Assembly (NCBI GenBank): GCA_015179125.1
Contig: WHVA01000344.1
Coordinates: 61,909-125,908 of the forward strand
Origin: Gautieria morchelliformis
Lineage: Eukaryota > Basidiomycota > Agaricomycetes > Gomphales > Gomphaceae
Reading direction: 5' to 3'
Length of the DNA stretch: 64,000 bases
Shown: positions 46,485 to 59,600 of the stretch, one piece after another
How the letters are laid out: each line of letters starts with the position of its first letter
Position numbering within the stretch: the stretch's first letter is position 1
Position numbers and translations under genes: made by a program
Notes under the pieces: generated by a model
Databases searched by the model: none
What the model was told of the DNA's origin: nothing
Seen by the model: the letters and a program-made list of their open reading frames with translations, nothing else

Positions 46485-48380
46485 TAGTATTTATACATTT
46501 TAAAATGCTTTGCTAGGCAGATATTTATAACTGTCATATATATGTATATATAGCTTAGCTAATCTGTATTTCATAAAATATATCACAATTGAGGCAGTTA
46601 CCAGCAATTGTAAGGCATGCTTAATCCTAGCCCTAAAGTTCTTTCTCACAGTCTGCTGCTCCCCCAGGAAAGGGTGTATACCCTATTGTCTAAACATCAA
46701 TAGTTATATATCTTTGTACTATACATACAAATTATTTTAAACATATCTTCTAATCAGATCTATCAACCATCTATAATAATATAGTACAGTTATTGTCCAT
46801 ACTTGCTTCTACATTCTGTCATCATACATGTAACAAGCTTCATATATATTTCTAACATATACTCATATGGTCCATGCTTGCCTCTACATTCTATCATCAT
46901 ACATGTATTATACATGTAACAAACTTCATATATACTTTTAATATATAGTCATCCAAATCCTATCTGAAATGGCTCTGTTGTCTCAATTGAAGGTCTGGCT
47001 CCACACACAAAACATCATGACCACTTGTCCAATGAAGAGACTAGACCAAGTGGCTGGGCCCCTACACTGTTACAGCGCTTTGCAGTACATAAGTCATGCC
47101 CTGATTTTGTGCGTGTTTTAGCTGGAAGACTTAAAACAGTGATAACTCAGGGAGATATATGCGTTCTCGGTGACTGGTGGTTAGCTTTGAGTAGTGATAA
47201 GTATTGTTATGGTGGTCATAGCAGCATATTTTAGTGTTTTTATAACAGTCTTAAGCCCTCATCTCTAGGCTGCTACCTCCAACCAGAGCAGAGCTTAAAC
47301 ACCACTGGTGAGTCTCTATATCCTACCTTCACTACTTTTGCCTCCAAACCCTTGTCTGTGCTGTTGGCGAAGGGCTCCAAAGGAGTACCCTCACTGGCAA
47401 AAGGATTGTTACTACTAGATGACCTATCCGTGACACCTTGCATGTTACATCGTCAAGTGTCACAGGCTATTTTGCTGCTACTGTAGACGGGGCGAACTCC
47501 ATTTGAGTAGCCCCCTTACTTCATAACCTTTATTGGCTTTACATTATTCGCTGAACTACATATCTTATCACACAAGCCATTCAGGCATTCACCATGTTCA
47601 CTAATATGTGATATTAACACCCAAATCCAATATTGACACAAAGACGTGAAGACGGATGCAGGGCAGGACTGGTGGAAGAAGAGGACATGGAAGCCATGGA
47701 CATCTGGAATGAGCAATGACACAGAAAAATGCATAAAGAAGGACACGGCATGACACGGAATAGCGGGGATGATTGTAATAATGACACAGCATGACAGGGA
47801 AGAACAGCAATGGAGAAGGAAGATGACAATACACGTCAGCTATGGTGTAGAAGGATAAGAAGGCATAGTGTAACCTTAGAATAGTGGACGTGAGGTAGGG
47901 AAGAAAAGTCCAGAGGTAGACAGGGGAAAATGGTGGAAAATATATAAAAGTTGGTAGGCCAAAAATATAAAAGTCGGGCTTACCAGGCCATGATAACAAC
48001 AAAATATCTTTATCTCAGGCTCAAGATTATGCAGGGTAAAGAAAAAAGGAGAAACAGATACTTATTTAACATAATCTTATATTAAGCATACAATGTGTGA
48101 AAGTTTGCGTCCCTTTGCCCATGTTTGACACAGCTTTCTCTGCCTTTTTGAGCCACATCACGATTTGTCTCACTCTTTGTTCTTCCCATGCCTTTTTTGC
48201 CCTGAAACATTCGTATCACCGCCATCTTTCTTTCCATGCATTTACTGCTGCATGCTTGCGACGTCACCAGTTGGGGTCGATGAGGTATTGAATGATCCTT
48301 TTTCTGTCATTCTGTTGTCACCCCTTCGTCGTTATCGCATCATACCTGTTTCTTTTCTCGTGACCATGGATGTCTGTGTT
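46485..48380. other. no gene recognised
   Basis: Very AT-rich to about 47000 with repeated words (CATACATGTA, TTCATATATA). Open frames further right are low complexity or overlap on opposite strands. No call. Confidence 0.4.
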
Positions 48381-48389
48381 GTCATAGGT

Positions 48390-48645
48390 CACAAGACAGC
48401 TGTCTAGAAATGACGTACTCAAAGGGCATGCTTGGAGGCAGGGATAAGGGCCATTGATTCGGATTCGGTAGTGGATAAGGCGATGCGGGGCTGCTTCTTG
48501 GAGAACCAAGCTGACGCCACCTGCGTAGAGGCAAAAATAGCCACCGATGGATTTAGAATCGGCTAGATTAGCAAAGTCGGTGTCTCGGTGTCTGTGTAAA
48601 TCTCCGTTGGTTGTCGATGGATCGACGCAGGACAATGCCGAGATC
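48390..48645 (-). pseudogene. copia RNase H fragment
   Basis: The minus strand encodes TDFANLADSKSIGGYFC and LYAGGVS, then after a frameshift WFSKKQPRIALSTTES and ESMALIPASKHAL. This is the RNase H end of Ty1/copia polyproteins (usual form: ADxRKSTSGY, SKKQPxxALSTTEAEY). It is isolated from any RT or LTR here. It is not the missing end of the copia element at 56657, which lies on the other strand. Confidence 0.75.
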
Positions 48646-48649
48646 TCGA

Positions 48650-50285
48650 GTGCCTTTACATAACCATTCTACGTAGAATTCTTCAAAATGACAACATTAA
48701 TGATATTTTTCACCTTCTCCGCTATTCATTATTTCATACACCGCACCTTAACCGCCCGCCGAAGCGAAGGGCAGGCGAGGCTTGTGGTGTTGATCGAAAT
48801 CTCGCCAGCAGCTCCAAAATCATCGGCTCGTGTGGATGTTACGTTTGCCAGTCATGCCATGGAACGGACCAGGGGACATAAACCATGGCGGAAAACGGCG
48901 CAAAAAGACTCGTTGAAACATGCCTCTTGAGCCGTTTCTGCTTTGGGCCGTTTTCTGCACACTGAGCCACACACATTTTGGAGCAGTGCCATCAGTACAG
49001 CAGTTGAAACGGGCACATTGTGCCCATCTGGCTGCCGCCACGCTGCTCAGCGGCCTTTGCAACCAATCTGCATACAGGTAATACTTGTAATTCACGCCGC
49101 GTCCGGGGCAACCCAATGGCACTAGTTAGAGGCAAGCGACCAGTCTGCCTCGGTGACGGATGCACTAACATTGGCCGCCCAGAACACGAGGGATGCGCGT
49201 GCGACGTACATGCGGTGCGGATTTATTGGCAGACACCGGTCACGGTCCCAGACGCACGTAAGGTCCCGAACGCCATTTACAGGCAGACACCGAAGGTCTG
49301 GGCGTTTACGGACATGGACATCGCCATGCCGCCGCGTATCACGCACAGGGAAAGAAGGCCTTGCGTTGCAGGCTGAGGGCGTGTCGGCTGTCGAGAGATA
49401 TATGCATGGCGCTTCTGTGGATTAAGCGGCGAGACGGGCGGATGGACAGTGGAGGCGAGTGAACAGTGGCATTGTACGGACTTGGACCAGGACGTAGCGA
49501 TTGTGCTTGTGTAGTGTGGAATCGGTGTCGGGCGTAACGCTCCGCGCGGGCTGCACCCAGAAAGTTAAAGTTAAAGTTATGTAATGGGCAAAAGGCACGC
49601 TGAAGCTTGAAGCTTGATTGAATGTCGGAGGTGAGTTGTTACAGTAATTTTAGAGTTTGGAGTTTGGGTTGGAGGCTTGGGAACTGAGATAGAGACGGAG
49701 ACGGAGACGGAGATGGAGATGGAGTTTGAGTTTTGGGTTGTGGGTGCAGGTGCAGTGTGCTCTGGGAGGCCCGGGCTTGGAGGACCACCCGATAGGTACG
49801 AGGCACGGGACACGGATCAGGAAGAAACCAAGCAGTGGGTCTTCATACACGATACAGGACCCGCTGCCCCAACGCGGTCCTATAGCGCCAAAGCAGGTCG
49901 GAAGTCCGGAGCACGCTGCACGCTGGCAGTGTCGACGAGGTTCCAGTGCCCGATGCTGGCGTCTCCTGTCCCGAGGCGTACTGCCCAGACCCAGAACTGC
50001 CGGATCGTAAACGCGACTCTACGCCCCCGGCTCCTTCGAAGTACGAGTCGCGTTCGGCCCAGTGTATTGCGTGACCCGAAGCGAAGGCAGCGTACGAGTA
50101 AACACGCTGTCCGCGCTTCGGCCTGCGGACTCAGGCCTGTCCTGCATGGGGCCGCACGCCCCAGGCGTGCTCCAAACTCCAAAGACGAGTGAAGTGTCAT
50201 AACGTGCACGGCGATGGTGTCGGTTTACGAACGGGATTTCCAGGGTTGAACGTCCTCGAGCGTGCTATGATAATAAGCAGAGCAG
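48650..50285. other. GC-rich region without recognised gene; short GAGACG array
   Basis: Many overlapping open frames exist on both strands because stop codons are rare in this composition. None has a domain. A short minisatellite of GAGACG/GAGATG units lies at about 49686-49722. Confidence 0.4.
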
Positions 50286-50289
50286 TCGA

Positions 50290-51970
50290 CAAACATGGGA
50301 GGCAGCGTCGAAAGGGCGGACACATGTACATGCACGGCGTTGCAATTGACGCAGCGGAGTAGAGGTCGATATCTAAATGGCGCTACCCGTTCCTCGTGGA
50401 GCCCGGAGATCAATCACGTCGAGCACGCATTCGTCCGCATGCCAGGCCTTGTGTCGTTTCATGCGCATCGCGAACAGAAGCCGCAGTGACGCATGCAACG
50501 CTGATGGAAACGTTGTAAATGAACTCGTCGGCCTCCGGGAACGACGCTCTTTACAAACGTGAATTGAGGGGCACTGGCAGTGTATTATGAGTTCGTGCAA
50601 CAGGAGCGAGATTACAGTCATGAAGGTTACCTACCACATCGGAGACACTTTGAAGAGCGTCGAGACCCCACATGGCATTGGACTATGGCGCATGGGCACA
50701 GGGTGGGTGCGTCCAGATCCGCAAGCTTGGACAACGCGGCCCGCGGGCGCGACTGTCTTGTAGTCTTGTACGGTTGCGTCGGTGCGGACTCGTACACCGC
50801 CCGGAGAGTCTGGCTGCGCGGCGCGGTCCGAACGCACATCCCAGAGGCGTGTATGCGTGTGCAGGCCATCGCAGGCTGTCCTCGTCCACACAACGCAGCA
50901 CGAGGCATGTATGGGATCGAGCTTGCTGGCTGTATGTCCGGCCCCGCGCGGAGCAGAGCACGGTGCATGGATACGCATGAATATGCATGCCTCGGGATGC
51001 GGCGGGTGGTGCGCGACGCTCATGCTTTCGTCTGCTATAGAAAACCAGCATTACAGTGACTGCCAGCGTCAAACGTGAATTGAGGGGCACTGGCAGAGTA
51101 TTATGAGTACGTGCAACAGAAGCTAGAGTACAGTAACGAAGGTTACTTACCACATCGGAGAAATTTTGACGAGAGTCGAGGCTTGGTGCAGGTGCGGTGG
51201 ATTTGAGCTGCACAGCACATGGATGCATGTGTATGCGGTGACGGCGGGCTGACGGTGACGGTGTTAGGTAGCGCACCCCGTGGTGTTTGGCACGAGTATA
51301 GGTGGGTCTGGACGATGGGCCATGGCGCTTGGGGCACGGGTGGGTGCGTGGTCTGTTGCCAGAGCTGTGAGGACTTCCACACTATGGGAGGGTAGAGCAT
51401 GGCGTGGATGGGGGATGACATCTGGGAGCTGGGACAACGCGGCCCGCGGATGCGACGGTCTTCTAGTTTTGTACGGTGGGGTCGGTGCGGACTGAGGACT
51501 CGTACACCGCGCGGAGTGTCTGGCTGGGCAGGCGCGTGTGTGCATGGGGCATCGCAGGCCATCGCAGGCCGTCCTCGTCCACGCAGCGGCAGCGGCAGCG
51601 CGGGGCACGCACGTATGAGATCGAGCTTGCTGCGCGGAGCAGAGGACGGCCTATGCCTCGGCGCGACGCTCAGGGTTGGCATGGCGGCGGGACACAGGCT
51701 AGGTCGCCGACTCGTCCTCGCCCGCGGGCTTGCGCTGAAAAAAGGAGTAGTCGATGCAGCATGCACATGCACGCCCTCGCGATAGACAGAGCGCCGCGGC
51801 GCAGAGGCTGATATCTCGATGGTGCTTCCTGTTCCTCATGGAGCCTGGAGATTATAGTAAATAGTAATCTCGTGGCGCGTGTGGTACGTAGACCGCGATC
51901 GCGTTGAACGTGCGTCGCCAGCAGCGTGATCGAGAATTAGTTGTCGTGAATTGAGGGGCATCGAGTGTGT
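50290..51970. repeat. local tandem duplications
   Basis: GTGAATTGAGGGGCA recurs at 50562, 51077 and 51945. The roughly 107 bp following the first copy repeat after the second (50558-50665 and 51073-51180). A second shared block, ACAACGCGGCCCGCGG to GTACACCGC, lies at 50728-50820 and 51433-51530, so the second copy carries about 190 extra bases. A third pair (GTTCCTCRTGGAGCC) lies at 50391 and 51831. No gene is recognised in it. Confidence 0.8.
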
Positions 51971-51974
51971 GAGG

Positions 51975-53340
51975 GGCTAATGAAAAAGTCCTCCGGGCCT
52001 CGGGGATGGTCTGGACTGTAGGCCGCAGCCAGCGATAGGCGTGGAGTGATCAAGGCTCTCGCAGTGCACGAGGACAAGTTTGGAGCGGGATTAATACACG
52101 TTGCCGCCCTCCACTTCCTGTTTGAAGACCCTGTGTGATTTGAGCTCCGCAGGCATGTGCGGCTATCGATATCGAGGACGGGGACGGGGTTTGGCCTGTG
52201 GAAAACGAGTACCCGTGCGAGTGAGCGTGTCGTGGTGTGGGAGGCTGGGCGGCGACCTGGGTGGCGCCCGACCGGCGACGCCGGGGGGAGCTCGATTCGC
52301 ATCTCGGCTGACCTCTAAACTGCGGCAGCGGGGCGCACGGGCACCGCATTGCACTCACAAAGGGAGACCGAAAAAGACTGGGAACGTGTTCTCCCACGGT
52401 GACGCTGGCGCGCCTCTTCTCGCTCTAACTGGCTGTCCGCGGCGACGTATTGTATGTCGCCTAGGGTTTTCCCTTTCATATTTTTGTGCCATGCATCAGG
52501 CACCCATTGTCCCATTTTGGGGGAATCTCTTCAAGGGCACCTTCTTCGCTTCATGTATTATTTGGTCAAACCCGTCGCCTTCACTTACCTTCTTCGCTCA
52601 CTTATCATCCATGTTAACGGCTCCTACACTTGCCAAACGCGGTATTCCCCTATACGAGTCTGGAAATTTCTTGTAGAGCAGCTGCCTCGCTTCTCGTTCT
52701 CACGATCACCGATTTTGTTATTGTGCATTTATTTGTTACTCACAAACGCCTTTTCCCCTTGCGGTGGCAGATGCACCTGCTGACAACGTGCGGATTCGCC
52801 GCAACGCGCACTGGCAGATCGAAGGGAATTCGAGGTGACTCGACGCACGAGCGGGGCCGCATAGTCCGGGGATCAGACGAAGCCTGGAAAATGCTCGAGT
52901 CGTGATTCAGGCCGAGCTCAGTAGCGTCAGGGAAATTCGCCGGTTCCGCAGATGTATTGTACTAGCCCGGGAGTAGGCTATCGCTTGCTCCTCCAGGCGT
53001 AGTCTATCGCTTGCTCTGCGACACTATCAAGTGCTATGTGATGATGGTCTGAAAAGGGACATGCTTATGCAGCGTCCCCGATTGGATGAAATTGTTCCCA
53101 GGGGAGCCTCGGCGGTGGCGCAGGAGCAGCCGGGCACGTGCACTCATGGACCCTGTCGGCGCAACGGTCGCCCACGCCCGGGAACGTGTTCCAAAGGGAG
53201 CGGTCGGAGTGCGGATTCGGTTACGGACGTTTTACGTACTGTATTACACCTCCCCTACTATTTAATCCCCTCATCCCATCCACCGCTCTCTTCCTCTCCC
53301 GCCCCCACCCACCCTGATACACCATCCTCAAAACTGATCC
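51975..53340. other. no gene recognised
   Basis: Upstream region of the low-complexity gene at 53341. Open frames here show no domain. From about 53220 the plus strand turns C-rich, typical of a fungal promoter or 5' UTR. Confidence 0.4.
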
Positions 53341-55377
53341 GTGGGCGCACTGTATGCGTCGCGGTACGTCCCTTTCCCTGCGGACAATCTCCTTCCTTCT
53401 GTGTTGTGGCGCGTGCTGACTCCGTCCCCAGGACCCACAACGCCCCCGCCGCCGCCGCCCCCCGGGTACGGCCCCGGCGGCATCGACCCTGGGGTATTTT
53501 CAACCACCGGGGACCAGCCGGGCACGGCGCGTCGGGGTCCCCTCCACGCCCCCCCACCTTCGCCGCTCCAGCCGCTTAGCTCCCCTCCCCAGCAACACCC
53601 GCACCCGCACCCACACCACCCGGGCCCGTCGCGTCCCGCCGTGCAGGCCCCCGTCCACGCCTCCCCGCCTTCCCCGCCCCAGACGCATGGCCACCCTCCC
53701 CACCACCACCTCAACTACCCGCAATCGCACTCGCACCCGCACCCGCACATGTCTCCTGCGGACCCCGCCCACACCGTGCAGGGGTCCATGCCCCCCGACC
53801 CCGCATCGGATGACGGCGACGACGAGGACAGGTTCCACCCACTGCTGCCGCAGCTCATTTCCATGCTGGAGCGCATGCAGCGCCGGCAGGCCCGGCGCAA
53901 GCAGAAACGGCGGGCCCGGTACGACGATGCGGGGGGCGAGGGGCCGTCGCGGCACCCTGTGTCCCCGGCCCCGCAGCCGGCTCCACCGACCCTCGACGCG
54001 CATTCCCACACGCACCCCCACCTATACGCCCCGCGCCCACAGGCCGCTGTCAGGCATATGGATCCCAGCCGCCCCTTTACATTCCACCGTCCTCCTGCAC
54101 GCCCCGGTCCAGCCGCAGATCCTGCCTGTGGGGGCGCCGGCCATATGACAGGTGGGGCTCCTGCGACTGCCGTACACTGTACGTGTCCTTTCTCATTCCC
54201 ATCTCTTGCTCGTTATCTCTCCAACGCTGGAGGCTACTACGATTCCCCCCATCGTTTCTCCCTCATTTTTCCTGCTTTCCGCCTTTCTTCTTGTGCATCA
54301 TGCCCCTCCCATCCTTTCACCCTGACTAATGCGTGCTCTTCCCCACCCCCAGACCCTACCCACGAAAACGCACGGATACAAGTTCAGATCCCGACCTTCA
54401 CGGCCCCCGTGCCCAACCCTACACATGCCCGCCAGGTCCCCATCGGCAGGCGGCGCGAGGACGCCTTTTTATACCCGTACCGCATCACACGCCCGCGGCG
54501 TGCCGCCGTGGCTGGCTCGGGGTCTGGCTCCGCATCTGGGTCTGGGTCGCCACCTGCGCCTGCTTCTGCGCACGATGCGCTCGAGCAATGGAGCTATGGT
54601 CTTGCGCCTGGGTCCGGGTCCGCGCCTACGTCGGCAACGGACGTTGTGTCTCCGTTTTCGCCGTCGCCGCACGGCCGCGCGAGCGCGGGCTGGGGGGCGA
54701 GCGCGAGCACGAGCGCCGCGGGGTCTGTGTGGCCCGCCGGCACGAGTGAGGATGCAGCGCGTTGGCTGAGCACGAGCGCAGCGGCCGGTCCGTCTTCCGC
54801 GGGGTCTTCCGCGGGGTCTGCCACGGACACGGGCGCGGACAGGCAAACACATATCCCGAACGCACACGTGTTTCGACACGCGTATGCCCAGGCGCAGCAG
54901 CCCTCCTACAGTCCATATGGGTACGCATACACTCGCCCCGACTCCCTGTCCGCCGCCGCCGCCGCCGCCCTGCATTCAGACGCGATGCACTCGCACGTGC
55001 CCATGGACGTGGCGATGTCCGCCCACCAGGGACCCGGAACGGGCGCGCAGCCGGCACATGAGTCGCCGCCCGCCCCCGCCGCGCCCGCCAACCCCACCGC
55101 AACCGCAAACGCAACCGCAACCGCAACCGCCAACCGCAACCGCAATTTGCCGGCAGCGCCCGTGGACGGGGCCACGGTGGGCGCCGGCGCGCACTATGGG
55201 CATATAGACATGCGCGGGGCGTGGTGGGCGAGTCGGCGCCGCGGCGGCGCAGCCACGAGTGGGAGTGGCGGTGGCGCGGTCGCGAGTGGGAGTGGCAGCG
55301 GCGCCGGGCGTGGGCGGGGCGGGCGAAGAGGGCGTGGGCAGGGCGCGCGGGGCGGAGCCAGCACCAGGACCGTGTGA
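53341..55377 (+). CDS. low-complexity Pro/His/Ser-rich protein with RGG-type C-terminus
   Basis: Open for 678 codons. The true start may be the internal ATG at 53749 (MSPADPAHTVQGSMP), because the upstream part is poly-Pro. Features: an acidic DDGDDEDRF, a basic helix RMQRRQARRKQKRRARYD (near residue 180), long Ser/Gly/Ala tracts, NRNRN repeats, and a Gly/Arg-rich end (GRGRGGRRGRG) resembling RNA-binding RGG boxes. A probable intron at 54179-54352 (174 bp, GTACGT...CCCCCAG) is a multiple of three and stop-free, so splicing does not change the frame. Function unknown; an RNA-binding or regulatory protein is a guess. Confidence 0.5.
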   Translation: MGALYASRYVPFPADNLLPSVLWRVLTPSPGPTTPPPPPPPGYGPGGIDPGVFSTTGDQPGTARRGPLHAPPPSPLQPLSSPPQQHPHPHPHHPGPSRPAVQAPVHASPPSPPQTHGHPPHHHLNYPQSHSHPHPHMSPADPAHTVQGSMPPDPASDDGDDEDRFHPLLPQLISMLERMQRRQARRKQKRRARYDDAGGEGPSRHPVSPAPQPAPPTLDAHSHTHPHLYAPRPQAAVRHMDPSRPFTFHRPPARPGPAADPACGGAGHMTGGAPATAVHCTCPFSFPSLARYLSNAGGYYDSPHRFSLIFPAFRLSSCASCPSHPFTLTNACSSPPPDPTHENARIQVQIPTFTAPVPNPTHARQVPIGRRREDAFLYPYRITRPRRAAVAGSGSGSASGSGSPPAPASAHDALEQWSYGLAPGSGSAPTSATDVVSPFSPSPHGRASAGWGASASTSAAGSVWPAGTSEDAARWLSTSAAAGPSSAGSSAGSATDTGADRQTHIPNAHVFRHAYAQAQQPSYSPYGYAYTRPDSLSAAAAAALHSDAMHSHVPMDVAMSAHQGPGTGAQPAHESPPAPAAPANPTATANATATATANRNRNLPAAPVDGATVGAGAHYGHIDMRGAWWASRRRGGAATSGSGGGAVASGSGSGAGRGRGGRRGRGQGARGGASTRTV

Positions 55378-55379
55378 AA

Positions 55380-56350
55380 GGTGCTGGTGGAGCGGGAGCC
55401 GGTGGAGCGCGCGGAGCAGGTGCTGGAGCGGAGGATGGGGCAGTGCCAGAGTGGGGATGACGCTGGAGCAGACGCGGTGGGTATGCGAGGAGTGCGATGC
55501 GCAGGTTAGCAAGCAGGAGAGGGAGGCGCATTATAAGAGGTACGTGTGTAGCGGGTGAGCTGCGATTGTGTGCGCATGGAGCGTTTGAGGGGGTTTTCGC
55601 CGAGCGTGCGCGTGCGTGTTCCCAGTTCGGCGTTCAGGATCCTCTTGTTCCTTTCTCTTTATGTGACATCCTGTGCTTTGTGTTGACGTTCTCTGTTCTG
55701 CTCTTAACATGTCATCCGTCAACCCATCTACTACCACCCCTACCAGTTGAAAAGTCTTCGGCACCCCCAAGGACGCCGACAGACACAACAAGGACCAAGA
55801 TCCTGAGACGTGGCGCATCGTGCCCTACAAGCCGGCCTCGACCTCCCATATATACACGCACATCGGTGAATCAACGTTCAACGCGTGCCCCGACTCTGCG
55901 CGTCCCCCCCACACACCCTCCGACGTTGGGCCTAGCGCCGCGCGCCCGTTGTGCTGTGCTGTTTTGTGTTTCTCGAGAATTACGATTTTATTCTTGTTCT
56001 TTTTTGTTTCTTTTTTTTTTGTTTTTCTTTTTTTGTTCTGTCGTGTTTCATACGTTCTACGTTCTATGAGCCTTTATTTTCTTGTGCTATCCTTGTTTTC
56101 CTTGTTTTCTGTGTTTTCCATGTTGTCGTCGCTCTCGCTGCTTTCCCCGCCATTTCCCCGCTATCGAATCCCCAGTCTCTAATCCAAACACGGCTATACC
56201 GCACACTCGCATCCTGGCCCATTCCCACTCCATTACAAAAAAACATGCATCAGCAGACTCGCTCCGTATTAGGGCACGGGGGCAAAGTCCCCCAGAGACT
56301 TGACACGGGTTTGTAACACGTGACGGTGTTTCAAACATGACCATGAATAC
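55380..56350. other. no gene firmly recognised; possible exon with C-x2-C motif
   Basis: At 55457-55558 the plus strand encodes MTLEQTRWVCEECDAQVSK and ends YKRYVCSG, a cysteine pattern that could be a last exon of the preceding gene through a frame-changing splice. Pyrimidine-rich, 3' UTR-like sequence follows to about 56160. Confidence 0.35.
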
Positions 56351-56356
56351 AGAGAC

Positions 56357-56577
56357 TGTTAGTAATCGGGACGATGACACCGCCGAGGCAGAGCCGGCAC
56401 GCATTTAGCCGGAGGTTCGAGATCGCTCTCGACCCCGGGTTGCTGGTGCACCGGCATCGCATCGGCACAGCAGCTCGAAGAGATTGGTAATATAACGGAC
56501 ACCATATTTTGTATATAAAGGAACGATCTACTTGAGATCAAGATATAATATCAGATTATCTACTCCTTCGTTCCACA
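56357..56577 (+). mobile_element. probable 5' LTR of copia copy 2
   Basis: The block starts TGTTAG and ends CACA, 80 bp upstream of gag, with a TATA box (TATATAAA at 56512-56519) in its right half as expected for an LTR promoter. The sequence after it (GGTTATGGGCCCCGCGC) would be the primer binding site. The second LTR is outside the window, so the borders are unconfirmed. Confidence 0.55.
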
Positions 56578-56656
56578 GGTTATGGGCCCCGCGCATAACT
56601 AAACTACTACAAATCTAACTACGCTCCATACTCCAATAACTCAATACCGATCAACG

Positions 56657-59600
56657 ATGTCGAGTAGCAATAACACGTACAAGATCGATCCCTTAAACGG
56701 GGATAATTACGCGGCATGGCGCCGGCGGCTCGAGTGGATACTCGATGACTCAGATCTGTGGGACGTGGCTATCGGAGACGGAACCGAGACCGGCAGATGC
56801 CGACAACGTCACTGCGACCGAACAGCAGGAGATCGACGATTGGAGAAGGAAAGACAAGAAAGCTAGAAAAGAGATTTGCCTCAGAGTTGCCGATGAACAA
56901 CTAGTTTACATCAATCAGACGATGTCTGCATTTGCTGTATGGACTAGTCTACAAGCAATATTCGAATCTAAGGGAGCAGTGGGGATTGTAAATCTCCGAA
57001 GAGATTTCTTCCGGACGCTTGCCGAGGACGGCGCGAACATGGAGGAGCACGTACGCAAGCTCCGCGGCATTCAACAGGAATTGAATGCACGGGGGCATTA
57101 CATCAGTGACACCGAGTTCTCGAACACGTTGCTGACGTCATTACCAGATTCTTGGTCGGCGTTTATTACGGCAGTAAACGCCAGTGGAGCCGGGACAACA
57201 GCTGATATATTAATAGCTCGGGTCCTCGATGAGGATCGAGCACGGAAAGCTGGATCGGCACGGCAGACGGCGCTTAAGGCGCAACAACGTCACAGGACCA
57301 AGAAAGATGACTCAGGAGCAACAAAGGGAAAATGCCGAAATTGCGGCAAGAAGGGTCATTACGTGAAGGACTGTTGGGCGAAAGGTGGCGGCAAGGAGGG
57401 CCAAGCACCGAAATGGTTCAAACCAGGGAACAAAGAAACAGTCAAACAAGCAGAAGAAAAGGACTTCGCATTTGTATCTAAGGAGGTAGCATACAGTGCT
57501 ATATCTGCATCCGACTGGTTAGCCGATTCAGCGGCAACAACACACATAGCTAGAAGCCGAAATGATTTCGCTAGCTATGCCGAGGAACCATCAGAAATCG
57601 AAGGAATTTCACCCGGTGCGGTACTACATACACAAGGCCGAGGCACGATCTACATGGAATTCAAGGTCGGCGCCAAGACGAACACGATCGAGCTACGTGA
57701 CGTCAAACACGCACCAGATGCACCGAACAACCTTATCAGCGTAGGGCGTTTAACTGATAAGGGCAACACGGCCACATTTTCAGGCACCGGCGTCGAATTC
57801 AAATCACGCGCCGGAGTTACCTTCGCACAGGGACAGAAGCGTGGGCGGCTATTCTGTATGAAGGCACGGGTCACTCGATCAGTCGAGGCACGGGACTTTG
57901 CCGCAGCGGCAAAAGGACGGTCATGGGACAAATGGCACAGGATACTCGGGCACGTCAACATAAATTCTATAAAGATGTTGAAATCTAACGATCTAGTCAC
58001 CGGACTTGAGATCGACGAGTCAAACGAGCCGAGCCAGTGCAAAGCATGCATACAAGGCAAGCGGCATGTGGAGCCGTTCCCCAAAAGAGCCGAGGACACT
58101 GCAGAACAGGTCGGTGACCTGATAGTATCCGATGTATGGGGACCTGCCCAGACTGAGGGACCATCACGTGAAAAATACTTTTATTCTTTCACGGACATCA
58201 AATCGAGGTACACGGTAATCTATTTTGGGAGCACCAAAGATGAAGCGCTCAAACACTTCGAGACGTACAAGGCATTCCTCGAGACCCAAACAGGTCAGAA
58301 ACTGAAGAGGTTTCGCTCGGATAATGGAGGGGAATATGTCAATAAAAATTTCAAGGAATTTTGTGCAAAATATGGCATTATCATGGAGACCACAGCTCCA
58401 TACTCCCCAGCCCAGAATGGAATCGCCGAACGACTCAACCGGACCTTACTCGAGCACGCACGGGCAATGATATTTGCCAAGAACCTGCCAAAAATACTCT
58501 GGCCCGAGGCCGTGGCTTACGCGTGTTATATCAAAAATCGATCACCCACGCGAGCGCTTGGAGATGACGCAACGCCGTTCCAAGCACTATTCGGCAAGAA
58601 GCCGAACATAGCACGTCTAGAGGAATTCGGGACAAATTGTTGGGTTATGGTGCCGGATCAACGTCGAGCCAAACTTGATCCAAAAGCAGAAGAACATATA
58701 TTCGTCGGAGTAGCTGAACATGCAAAGGCCTGGAGGTATTACAATAAAGCCTCAAAGCACGTTCAAATCTCAAGAAATATCACATTCGACGAAAGTGACA
58801 ATAAACTGTACCCTATCCCAGATAACGATGATGACGACACTACTACGGCACCGCTCGAGGGGGAGCACTCACCACGCGAGCATGTGCCGGACCTGATCAC
58901 ATCTACCCCACAGACGTCATCACCCCAGACAACACCCGTTCCTGATCCACCTGAACAAGCGCCAGCTCCACAGATTCGACGGAGCGCGCGTATCACTCAA
59001 AGACCGGATTACCGGAAGCTGAATAATTCAGGACGCACCGAGCAGGTTTACATAACGAAAGAAATCGTCACTGAACCTGAGAATTACAGAGCGGCGGTAT
59101 CACGTGATGATGCGCCGATCTGGGAGAAAGCAATGGAAATTGAGATGGACCAACACAAGACGTTAGGAACATGGGAGCTAACAGAACTACCACCCGGACG
59201 AATAGCTATCGGTTGCCGATGGGTATACGCTGTCAAAACACAACCGGACGGACAATTCGATAAGGCTAAAGCAAGGGTTGTGGCTCAAGGATTCACACAG
59301 AGGCCAGGGATGGATTACTACGAGATAACCTCACCCGTGGTCAAATTCGATTCACTACGTGTTCTATTAGCGATCGCAAACACACTCGATTGGGAAATCG
59401 AAATGATGGATGTCAAAGGCGCCTACCTCAATTCAACTATAGATGAGGAGATCTACATCCGCCAGCCCGACGGTTTTGACGATGGATCTGGACGTGTTCT
59501 AAGAATATACAGAGCGCTCTACGGACTCAAACAATCGGGACGAGCTTGGCATCAGCGCTTACGCAAATTACTACTCGATCTCGGCTTCCATCAAAGTACA

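Noticed and set aside
47601..48002. 133-codon minus-strand ORF as a membrane protein
   Set aside because: Pyrimidine-rich simple sequence with overlapping alternative frames; no domain or splice support.
48400..48645. 3' end of copia copy 2
   Set aside because: It is on the opposite strand and 8 kb upstream of that element.
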